Positions 50,129-62,048 of a stretch of DNA of 64,000 bases are shown in pieces. Both the position numbers and the translations under genes were made by a program. This DNA is from Baylisascaris procyonis. Taxonomy: Eukaryota; Nematoda; Chromadorea; Rhabditida; Ascarididae. The stretch lies in assembly GCA_037389465.1 (NCBI GenBank), contig JAZARR010000038.1, positions 99,790 through 163,789 on the forward strand, in the 5' to 3' direction. Every line of letters starts with the position of its first letter. Position 1 is the first letter of the stretch. The notes beneath the pieces are model-generated. The model had not been told where the DNA came from, searched no databases, and worked only from the letters and a program-made list of their open reading frames with translations.

Positions 50129-53100
50129 CAATGCTCTAGTGCCCCTAAATAAGAGGGAATCTAGGCATACATAGGTATAAGGGCAACTAAATCAATCAAA
50201 GAATAATAAAAGAAAACTAACTATTAGCAACAATATCTGTTTGCCTTAATCGTTCTCAATTTTTTGGCCACAGTTCTGCGAACGCTTTCAAAACGTAGTT
50301 ATATTCAACAATCATCTATAATGAACAAGGAACAGAAATCGAGTGAATGCAATAAACAGCCTATCTACACGTCAAATAGAACCTTGAATCGTCTCATTGA
50401 AGGTGTCATGCATGTGTTTGATTGCTCATAGTGATTCATTGTTGTCGAAATTAGCTAAATGGGCGGCGAAAATACGCATCGCCTGTGCAATGTTTCACTT
50501 TTCAAAGTCGTCGATAAATTTTCTGGTGACATTCGATAAAACTTTGGATCAAGCAATTTGGCCAATACTTTTATGGAACAGTATTTTATGAGGTGTTCAG
50601 TGCTGAGTAACGATCTGAAGCATTTCTAATCAATGGAATTCTTTAGGCAATGAGGTTTACTAAACATGGTTGTCATACCAAAATAAAACTCTAAAAAACC
50701 GCTCAATAGCGGCAATAACGTCAGCTAACACAATATTTCATAGAGTTTCATCTGCGGAATGGCAAATGAACACCTGTTTCGAGTGGTGAATTTGCTGTGG
50801 ACGATTTTATTGCCGCATCCTTCCGTGGATCGCATCTGGAAGCTCGTTTGTTCCATATAGTGCTGCAACAGAAATCACACACTTCTTGTTGCCGCATTGC
50901 ATGCAACAAAAGCGACCTTAGCAAGACGATCTTGGCCAAACTTTTCTTCTCGGGCAGCTCACCCGTTCCTCTTGACAAGAGAACCTCGAATATCGAAGAC
51001 AGCAACCCCTCAACCACGTTAGACCCCCTAAAACCACCCCAATCCTCTCCTCAAGTTGTGGGACAAACAATCCCACCTCAACCAAACCCTTCCTCGCAAT
51101 ACCCCTTGGCCCCTAAACCTTGAAAATGACGGCATCTAACAGATAATCATTTCATCGCCGTCATGCCTCGCGAAAATCGGGGACAACTATTTGTGACAAT
51201 GAAAGATGGTCATGAGCCGTTATCCTGGAAGATCATGGGACGTAAACAACATCGGGTTTATTCTATGCCATGTAGTACTCCTAAGCAAATGGTGCAGCGC
51301 ACCTTACTTGATCGAATTTAACGACTTTTTCAAAAACGTTTTCAAACCACAACATCAACAGACTTAATTCAGTGAAGTGACTGCCATTTTAAAACAAACA
51401 GAGGGTGTGCATCATCGCAACACAATTTTCCAAGCGATGTGTATCTATATTTCCGAGATATTTGCATAAAAAACGAAATAGTATCGTGAAAAGCCACAAA
51501 AAGCAGAAAAACCAATCCTGTTATATGCTATCCCCCCTACCATCCCATCTCATTCCCTATTCCTCCCTTCCCCACCCCGTCCCCAATTATCCACTATAAT
51601 AAGTCATAAAAATTTGTAGAGATTTGATGCAATAAATAAACAAACAAATTTTTTTGCCGAAAATTTATCGATAATAGAAAACATCAGAGAGAATCATGCA
51701 AGATAGATGCACCAACAAATATTTTTATAGTAATGCAAAAATGACTAAATTTTTCAATTTAAAAGCGAAGGCACCACACATTCATTCAACTGAAAAAAAC
51801 ATTCACATTTTTCGTATATCTGTGCGTAATTGAAAAGAATATTTGTGCAGCAAATACATAAAATGTGAATAAATTGAAAACCATTTAAAAAAGTTTTTTT
51901 GTTGAAAAACTTCGCTTATGGAAATAGAAAAAACTACCGGCGCAGTTTTTGCAACTTACATATAAAGGAAAAAAACGCCTAACAGGTAATAAATCATCGA
52001 AGGAACCCATTAAATAATCACTGGAAAAAAGTTAATGCTCTGAATTAAGTTCTTCTGCAATGAAAAAGTTCTGAACTCAAAAGAAATTTTTTTCATCTTC
52101 CAATTTTTCACAAATATTATAATTTGATTGCTTGACCTGCGAAGGTTGTCAGCATATTTCCAAAAAAGCTACCCTGACACCCCAATCGTTATCGAGTTTT
52201 CAACGTACATGGATAAAACTTAGCTTCCATTTATAGCTATTAGTATGTCACCTTTAGCTTCGATTTAGCGATGCAGTATTGAAATTGAAAGAAAGGTTAT
52301 CCTCCTTTTTGTCCTTCTGCAGCTTTTTCTTTTGCTATCAGCAAACTAGTACTGTTGAAAAAACATCTCATCCACTTTACTGTATTAAATACTGCAGTAA
52401 TCCAGATCATTTCTCTACAGTATAAAAGAGAATCGAAGCAGTACTCAATTAAAATGATAATAACGATAGGAGGTGCCTCATTTGACGATTATTTAGATAA
52501 CCTATTTGTAAAAAAATCAGCAAAAAGCATCTTTGCGCAGAGAACACAAATGATGCAACCGGTAAAGCAGAAGCAAAACACAAATACAGCAAAATGCCGT
52601 CTCATCACGATGGAACACTTCTACAGATGGCGACCACAACAGAACCTCAATGAGCAATGCAATAAAAAGCGCCTTTCGAAGAATAATAGTTGGTCAAAGT
52701 CACCCCTCCGCTTTGTTTCGACACGTCAGATTCGTCTCCCTTCTAGTGTTAAGTCGTCGAAAACTTACAGATATTGCCCCGACTGATCTCACTGGTGTAT
52801 CCCAGTTTTAGCAACATCTGTATCGCTCAATAAGCGAACCTACGCATCTCGAAGGCCTGATCTCTCTAATAAAGACCCCCTCCCCTCCCCTCCCCCCCAC
52901 CTCGATTATTCTAACTTATTCGAATGACCTCAATCATCGAAACAAATCTAAGTGGTAAAAAAAATGACAATGGTATTCCGAACGGAAGAAGCGTTGCGAG
53001 TAAATGATACAGCAATATACATAGTAATTAAGAAATGTGCAAGTTGTTTACAGATATGTCGCACACTGAAAGGTGCTCACTTGTTATGTTCGCATTCAAC

Positions 53101-54284
53101 GCTTCCAGGACCCCAAAATATTCGCATCACTATGGCTGGAAAATATTTGGGCATTTGCCAAAAAGAATTTCTAGCGCCATCGATCGTGTTGCATATCGAA
53201 GTTTCCAGAAATAGATATTTTCAGGATGGATATTTTCAGAAAGGAGTGACATCATACAAAACTTCCGAAGATCACCGATTATCGATTATAACTCAACAAA
53301 AATTTCTTACGATCATTTACGAAAGAAAGGAAAAAGGATTTGCAACAAGAGAGCACATTTGCAAAAGCGCAGATTTATAAATTTAGAAAAAATAAACAAT
53401 AAATTAGGCGTTAAAAAAGTTGGCTCCAGCTAGTGGCATGACTACAAAAGCCTACAAACTGATTGCAGATGTAGACAAGTTGGCAATGAGAGAGTTTCGA
53501 GTGGAAAGTCCGAATGAACGAACGGTCGCGAATCGAATGGCTTCAAATAAGTGCCCATCATTATAAGCGTATTCTGCAAATGTTACCGTTTAGCACAATA
53601 TAAAGCAAATAACAACACTTTTGACAACAAGAAATACGAAAAGTTTTAGAGAATTTAAATTTCTTGCAGTTAGTCCGATTGCTGATAATACTGGCGCAAA
53701 GCATAGCGGAAATGCCATTGAAAATGGGCAGGAAAGACGTTAAAATTAAGTTAGAAAAGCTTCCAAAAGCTGGACACCCAAGAGTCCTTAGAAGTATGGT
53801 TGCCAAAGTGTTTATTGCTGGAAATGCAGGCAAGCTGCTCTATTACTTTATGATGTGGAAAAACTTTTAACTTTTCAACAAAACAAGAATTTTTTCACTG
53901 AAATTATACAACGTACCCTAAAACCTTGTAAATGAACTTAAGAAAAGATTTGAGCTACAGTAAGAAAGTACATTACCTCAAATGGTCTCTATTTTTCAGG
54001 CAGAAAGACCGAACAAATTGTCTCCATTTAGTGTATCACATGTGTTTCTTCTTACAATAAAATATCTCAAAAAAATACGTCAAACAACTTCAATCTTCAT
54101 TCGCTCTTAAAAATAAATCAGACCCCTTCTCATATTTCTGGGTCATCCCGTAGAGGGAAAGTGATAATCCATAAAATTAGAGCAGCTTCTCCGATAAACT
54201 TAACGGAAGAATTCGGCTCAATTGAGTTCCACTCTTGCTGCATTCTGCAGTCTTATGCTACGTTTCTGACCGACCGCAAAAAAT
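50129..54284. other. No recognised gene; counterpart in U4
   Basis: Same content as 10,058-14,224, except that one C is missing near 51,026. This shifts the 50,797 frame into a Pro/Gln-rich end (LKPPQSSPQVVGQTIPPQP). A few bases are deleted near 54,265. Confidence 0.5.
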
Positions 54285-57200
54285 TTAGCTGTTAAAAGGA
54301 TCAGAGAATATAAAGCTGCAAATCGATGAAGCATGAACGCAATATGAACGAACTTGATCAGCATTATTGCCACCACTTGCACGCATCCGTTCGTTGAGAC
54401 GTTCCGAGACTTTTATAAGGAACTCAGGCTCAAGATGTCGCTCTTCAAAACCATCGGATGGTGCGTAGTGTTGCAGTATTGCTATCACCTAAAATTGTTG
54501 CATCGATGAACATCATTTAACGACCAACATACAAAAACCTAATTTTATATGAAAAGGAAAAAACTTAATACGTTTTCCACAAAATTACTACAAAAACTTT
54601 CTGTTTATTGGCATATTCGTGTATGCACCCCACCCTACTGTTCCAACTGACAAATCAAAAAAGGTAGGGTGAAAAAACTTGGCAATGTAACCTAAACTAT
54701 ATGCGATTTTCTCAATCCTTTACGAAGGCAATTTTGCTTCATGAGCTCTCAGTTGCGATGTAGAAGAAGTCGTTGGCTGGAAATTTATGCAGCCGATTTA
54801 TCGTGTAAAAGAAAGCACTTAGAGTTTCACTGTTTTCTGGACTTTGCATATTTGGACCCCCTTAATATTGCTGCCAAAAAGCAAAAAATGTGTCACGATG
54901 CCAAGCATATATTCCCAAATCTTGTTTAGATGTTTAAATATTCGAACATTTAAAACAAGATGTGCTAATGGGGTTGCAAAATATTTGAGGAACACCACAA
55001 AAATAAATGCCAACACTTACGTTGCATTGCTATTCAGAATGACTGCTAATTAACATGTTCCCATGACATATCAACAAATCAGCAAATCATAAAAACTTTA
55101 AATATACGATGACACAAGAGGGAATCGAATAAGAGCTTTAAAATGTGAACTAGTTCCTTTAACACCACGTCAAAAAATGCTCGAACTTATTCCAACTTTT
55201 TCTGACTTATTCCAATACAAAGTTATGTCAAGTGCAACGTCTAACTAGACCTTTGAAAACAATTGAGACGGCAAAAAACCAATGTTTTTCTTTTGGGTTT
55301 AACAGGTAAACTGCGTAATTTCATTCTTTCACTCGCACATTGTGTTGTATATACGAAAATATATTGTTCCTACCTGCTGCATTCTTTGTTTCTGACTTAT
55401 TCCAATATAAAAGCAATGCATTTCATTTTGGTTCTAGAATATTTCTGCGAACAATTTCTGCTACTCAGGTAGAAATTATATAAAAAAGCAAAGAATTCGC
55501 TGTTCATAACGATGCAACATCACAACGATATTTCTGAAATTGGGCCGATCGCAACGAAAAGTCATAGTTTTCCAGTTCCACATGTGACATAGTAACCTAC
55601 ACAACAGACATTTAAAAAACATTCAAACATAGAAATCACACGTAAACATACCTGCTTAGGTTTGAGTTTGGAAGTCATTTCACCACAAAGAGTGTCAAGA
55701 TTGGATTCATCTTTCTTTGATTGTAATAAGTGTGATGCTTGTACAAGTGGCTCCAATGTTTCACGATGCACTCCAAAACCTTTTGAGGATAACCATGATT
55801 GAATTTCTGTTACATTGTGCCTGCAATGAAAATTTCCAATTTTTAGACACTAGCAGAAAAAACATCGGTCATTCAATAGATAAAACGAATTTTTCAAAAG
55901 TCATTCATTCCCATCCCTAATCCTTAAAGGAACTATTAAATATTCTTTGCAATGACAATTTTCCATTAAAAAGTCAGATAATGCACTCACGCAAGCAAAT
56001 GATAATAAATCTTGACAGAATTTATAAGCCATATTCTATAATCGAGGATGTAAGGTGAAATGGAAATTGAAAGCTACAACATGACAGGTGAAACAATAGG
56101 CCTTTTTTGCAATTCAACGTCGGAAATAAAAAAAGGCGCACAAAAAACGACAAGCAAGTGCACGTCTAGGAGCTTTCATATTGTGCTCACTCAAGTAACC
56201 GGTTTTACATGCTATCAATAACTGATAAAAACATGCTGAATAATGCCCTAGCATTTTAGGTGACCCGATTACCCACAGGTTTCAAAAAAGATTCATTTTT
56301 TAATGATTGGATTGGTGCAGAAAAATATTTTTGAAATAAAACATCACAATTCTCGGCTTCTTCAAGTATATTTATAGTTTCTTTTCGAAAGTGAATTGAA
56401 CTTACTGAATGATTGCGAAAGCTCTACTTGTTTCTGATTGCAAAACACAAGTACAACAGACATAAATATAACTTGATGCATTCAAACGAAGAATACCATG
56501 ACTAACAGTATATCTATCAAACTTCATAACGCTAGCTTCAATAATTCCTCAGCTGAAACTGTTCTTTTTTCGAAGTAAGAAAATAAAAAAGGCATTTTAA
56601 AACCTTCAAAATTCGAAAAAAAGGCCGAAGAAAGGATAGGTTAAGATGGAGGACCCTTCATCTCAAAATTTCTATTATAATGTGCTACCAGACCATGAGT
56701 AGGCACAAAAATTGCACACTCTGCAAGTATGAATTCGTGATGAAAAAAGTGTTTGCTCTCTTCTATGATATCGCAACATCTTTCGAACAATGCTGTAAAA
56801 GTTTCGATGCCAAAGCGACATAAAAGAAGATGACCGATTACCTTCAAACAAAACAAAATTCAATGATTCTAAAGGTAATAATTACCGATTTTCAAGCAAC
56901 AAAGGAAAGAAGAAATAGCCATCAAAGGTTACTCACTTAATCTGAATTGCCCTTTCAAAATTGCATAACTCTTTTCTGAACATCAGATGATTGAGAGCGA
57001 GTGCACAAATCCAATAGGTCATCTGGCCGAACACCTGACTTAGTAGTACCGCATCTGCACCGTACACCTTCAGCTTCGTGTGAATGAAATTCAACTATAA
57101 TTAATCATACTGATAGCATATAAACATAAACAGTTTCATAGCAATAAGCAGTCGCATGATCTTTAAGGCCTAAAAGATGACGACGGATGACCATTCATTC

Positions 57201-60200
57201 AAATAGGACAGGAGCGTCTATATAGTACCGCGATGACCGGGATGCATATAATAACAGTCATCTGAATTAAAGAAAAAGGAAAGGACACTCACGAATGCAA
57301 CTAGCTGAAATATGCGCGCCCCATGATGAAAGCAAACCGCACGAAAAATAGGTCATCGTTCGGTAGCAATAAAATACGCATATTACGCTTTCAACCAATT
57401 GTAAAAGACCGATTTCTGACTAGAAAGCGGTCAAAAACTGCGATAGCGACTTCAGTTCACGGAGTTACACCGTAGCAAAAAATTATGGTAGTAAAGCGCA
57501 TTCTTGCATTGTGGTTAATTTTGTACCAAATCGTTGCGTACTCCGCCGAAATTGCAAGGAATTAATCTAACAGAAATGGGGGATGAACAAAACAGTTTGC
57601 TCTCTCGACAGCAATAACTTGATATTTCATTAGGAAGTAATCAAAGTTATGTCAGAAATAGTCGAAAAAAATGAAAAGCAATTCGACTTGAGTTCCGTGT
57701 TCTGGAAAACGTAAAAATCAGTGGAGCTGAACTATTTAAAAGTTTGTGCAGTCACTAAAAATGAACATCTCATTACCGCTTACTTGCCACAAGTGAGCAT
57801 TATATTTCTGTCTAACCATAAAAACAGAAATCGCGGTTTTGCCTAATGGCAAAAAATAACAGTTTGTCTTGGTAAAATTAGCCACAACACGTGTGCGTCA
57901 ATGTTTCTCATGGCCCGTTAGACCCGAAATTCAGCTGCAATACTCATGCAACCTGCTAACAGCGCCACCTTCGCTGACGTAAACCGACAGAGAATAATTT
58001 TCGATTCACATAAGTTACAAGACTACTGAAAAATGTGATTTAAGAATAGATCCTTTAAGCCAGAGTAATAGAAACAAAAAATCTTTTTAAACTTATTGAA
58101 TGATATAAAAGTAAAGAGTTCTTTGATTCTATCCTCAACAGAAGAGGAATCAATAAGAAAATCATCGCAGATGCGTTGGAGAAATCAAAACAAATACCAG
58201 TTCAAGAAGATCGTCAAGAGCTCTTTGAGATGAATGTTGATCCTTCGATGAGGTTCGCTTCGGATTACTTTCTGCATTACCATTTATCATCAAATCTTGT
58301 GAAGTATCGTGTTGTAATATGCCCGGCACTTAAAAAGTCAAATATTACCAATTAAAATTTGTATTATATTACATTTGAATTAAAATATATGCAAAAAGTT
58401 GTACCATTTATTAGGCGCTAGAATAGATATTCGTATATCAACGTTAGTTTAGAAGCTGAAAAATTCAGTAAAGGTACTTAAGAAACATGCTGAAAAAGGA
58501 AATTTTAGATGAACATAAATGAAAACATTCAAAAGCCAATCTTTTAGAAATATTCCACTTCTTCCTCTTCATAAATAAATTCGATTAAACTTTTTTCTTT
58601 ATCCTTTAGAAAGTAAGTAAAGTAAAGGTGATTAAACTATGAAATGATGTAGACAACGAAATAATACAATTTTCCCACATACAATTTAAAAAATTTCACA
58701 AATCAAAGCTATAAAATTCATTGTCTCATCGAACACTAATGATTTCAATCCTTTCAAGCAAAAATATTTAATAGCCGTTAATCCGTTCATTGTTCTCATA
58801 TAGTAATTTGTATATCAAACTGATTACAAACAAAATGAAAACTCTGAAATAATCGAAATTTGTACGGTAGCAGAATTTTCATAGATTTAGCGAGTCAACG
58901 AAGAGGAGATGTGAATGGATGATGCAATGAGGAATTTAGAACTATCCGAGCAAAAAGAAATGAGAATGAAGCATAGTATAAAATACGTGCACACTACAAA
59001 TACGAGTATTAACTGCATTTTTTTTTTTCATCTATCCCAGCCAAAATTGATCCATTAAACCAAAAAATCTCCCCACGAAGTATAAAAATGGCAATTATCG
59101 CCTACGATTTACGACGAGGGACCCATGCTATATGACGTCATTCGTGAAACTGAACTGTATTAGCAAAAAATCAATAACCGGAATCGATAAAAAATAAAAA
59201 AGAACAAATGAAGAAACCTAGCAGATGGTCAAGTATGGCATATGATGTGCATTAATCATACAAAGCCGCTGCATTAGCGATGAAATAAAAATAACGACAT
59301 AACGTTCAAGTAATATTTTCCTCTATAAAACGGATTACTTGCATAAAAGTAGAGTGAAAAATGGGTTGAGAAATTTGCACAGATGTGTAGCCAAAGTCAT
59401 TCACAATTTACATTTACAAATTCCCTTTTGTATTTTAGTGGCTAAAGCTCATAGAAAAGATATAGACAGGTTAAAATGGTATGAAATTTAAGAATGCAAT
59501 AAGATGAAAGACTATGATGAAACAAGATGAGAGACAAAAAGCATCAATTTGAATAGAAAAAAAGACTATGATCTCAGGTTCTAAACTACACATTCAAATG
59601 ATTTCACACCTACAACTTTCGTGGCTCGTGACACGAAGCCAATAGAAACTTTCGCTTTTATATAAAGTACATCAGATAGGATCGCTATTAGTGCTTTTTT
59701 CGTGAAAATACACGGAAAACTTATAATAAGGAGAAAAAAAAAGCAACAAACCAATTTTGGGTGCAAGCACAGGCTCAATCGCACGTTTCATTAAATTCTG
59801 GAAGCATTCCTCAACTCGCGCACACAACTGATCCCGGATAGGTGCTAAATCAAAACTTTGCATTCGTTGGCTATTTTGTTTCTCCGTATTGCCGACGTAC
59901 CAATCCTGCAATCAAACATCACAGGAAACATCGCATTCAAAACCTCGACAAAAAACTAGACCTCCATCGATAAAGAAAGAAACATTATGCAAAAAGATCG
60001 ATAAGCTTACACAAAGAAAAGTGGGGAGTCAAAGGAAATCAGATTTCTTACTTCCTGTTTCCCATCTTCCTCTAAATTCTTCGAATATTTCTTTAGAATT
60101 TCCTAGGTAACCATAGTATCCCCTTGTATCTTTGGCAAAAAATAAATCACTCAGATAAATGATGACAAAACAATTAGAAAATTGGCTTCTTCTCTGAATG

Positions 60201-62048
60201 AAAGCAAGAAACCCTCATCTACTTCAAGATTTTAGTTCCCCACTTCGCCATCATATATTATGTCCTTCCCGCCCTCCTCCGCAGCCTTTTTACTCGCTGA
60301 TGAGACTCTCCTTGCAAGAAAGCAATTCCTTGAGACCAAAAAAAACAAACATTATTGTTTTCGCCGCTGTACTGTCGAAGCAGATTAAACAATCGCCATG
60401 AATTTACGAGCCATAACGCCAACACATCCATATCGTTTGAACGCTGCAACAGATTGCATGTTGTTCTGTTCAATCAACAACAGTGAACAACAACATACCG
60501 GAAATACAGATAATTTCACCAAAGGAATGAAGAGGCAAATAGGAGGAGGTGGGGGGGGGGGTGCAATGAGGATGGGGTATTCGCGCATGAGAGCAGTTGA
60601 AATGAGCTCTAAAAAACAACACCCACTCCTCGTTTCTTTTGCCACAATATTAATGAATATCCCAACATAAACATGCTCATGTACTAATATCAATAACCTT
60701 TTGCGGAGTGAAGCATTGGAAGGGATGGCAATAGCATTAGATTCAACAACTTCATTACGTTCAACAATAAAAAACGCCGTTTAAAAAATGAAAGCTTCCA
60801 GTTTTAATTTCATTCAAAATATTTCATCGTTATGAGATCCAACAACTCAATAGGGCACTGAACATTCCCAAACGTTATACCAATCTACAACGTGGCCAAT
60901 ATCTGCTATTATTCCAACTTTAAAATGCAATCTCACAACTCATAAATTTTCTATGTATGAACTCAATGCAATAAGAAGATACATACCGAGACCGTATCTT
61001 TGAGTACAACATGCACCGCAGAGAAGAGACCGGTGAGAGCAGCCTCATCCTTTGCGTGATCGTAATATCGGAATGCAGCCAATAGCAAATATGCTGGCAA
61101 ACACGGCGTTAGCAAACGAGCTAAGCGTGGCTTTAGATCTATAAATATGCTCAAATTTATAGGTAACAATCAAAAATGACGACAGATGACAAATATATCG
61201 CAAATCTCAAGCATAGAGATGGCGAAAGGTGCAGTTATTCAACTTATTTCACTTAGCAACTAAACAAACTTTGTTGCCACCGCCATCGGGTGAATGAATG
61301 ATCGCATGAAAGATAATTTAATTGAGGGAATTCAATTGGCTGTCAATTGATAGCGAGACCAGTCGTCTGAATATCGAGGGATAAGCAAACAAATCGACAG
61401 ATAAATATATACACAGACAAACAGAAAAAATTTGATCGATGATGGATGACCTCGTAGAAATCACGTAAGCAAAAAAGGGCTGAACCCAACGATCATAACA
61501 GGAATTTGGTCCACGCAGATGGTCGAATGATAAAATGAGCCGCCGACCCCTCACTTTAAAATTCTATTAAGTAGGCAGATTTTATGCAGATTTGAATGGT
61601 ACCGCAATGAAATAACAAACCGATCGATTTAATAGCAATTCAGTATGCAAATAATTGACTCCAGCAAGACCAGGCGGACGGACAGACGGACAGATATGCA
61701 CGGCTTTCTTTTATATATAGAAGGGCAAAAAATAGTTTTTCTTATATGGAAGCGCAAAAACAGATGTGGAGTTTCTTCAAACGCTCGCTGTGAAGACCGC
61801 CGACGAATTGTGAACTTTCTAAATGATAAAAGACCAATCCCCATTGACTGGATTCATACGAATGGGAAAATGAAAATCTAAAAAATTTAAAGCGATAAAA
61901 ATATATATTTGGAAACCATCAAAATGCTTACCACAAACAAGAATCCTTGTAAATTCGGGTACGTTGAATACTTCAAGCAATGAGGAATGCTCGACGCTCT
62001 CTTTGGTGAGAGCTTCAAGTCGAATGATCTCTGAATCAGAAGCGTTGT
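54285..62048 (-). CDS. Class V myosin, C-terminal globular tail (8 exons, 5' part off the window)
   Basis: Actin-motor heavy chain whose C-terminal globular tail (dilute/DIL domain) binds cargo adaptors. Eight exons join in phase on the minus strand: 62048-61932, 61138-60987, 60443-60351, 59905-59752, 58328-58198, 57094-56937, 55820-55652 and 54488-54285, with TAA at 54287-54285. Together they give about 390 residues. They match the vertebrate myosin V tail in order: DLKPR..LPAYLLLAAFRY, LALWLVNSWRLFNLLRQYSGE, FDLAPIRDQL, LNFIHTKLKVYG, LNHLMFRKELCNF..QIKHNVTEIQSWL, LEPLVQASHLLQ, then VIAILQHYAPSDGFEER. Every donor is GT and every acceptor is AG, and codons split across introns are restored (GAT, GTG, AAG). 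The motor, IQ and coiled-coil regions must lie beyond 64,000. The protein ends shortly after SFIFSDPFNS, which resembles the FPFNPSS near the vertebrate end. The last two exons lie inside repeat unit U4. The nematode orthologue would be hum-2; that name is inference. Confidence 0.93.
57095..58197. other. Myosin V intron
   Basis: 1.1-kb intron between the LNFIHTKLKVYG exon and the upstream 131-base exon. Nothing else recognised in it. Confidence 0.8.
58329..59751. other. Myosin V intron
   Basis: 1.4-kb AT-rich intron; no other feature supported. Confidence 0.8.

Larger units (their letters stand above)
46375..56794. repeat. Unit U4 (about 10.4 kb), dispersed copy
   Basis: Complete unit joined on the left to P' and on the right to single-copy myosin V sequence. 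Repeat identity ends at about 56,794, where U1 and U2 instead carry a short filler and then the next R1. Contains the functional last two myosin V exons. Confidence 0.93.

Noticed and set aside
56641..56856. Two overlapping minus-strand frames inside the myosin V intron
   Set aside because: Flanking exons splice in phase (QIK to HNVTEIQSWL) and match the family without them; one frame lies across the duplication edge.
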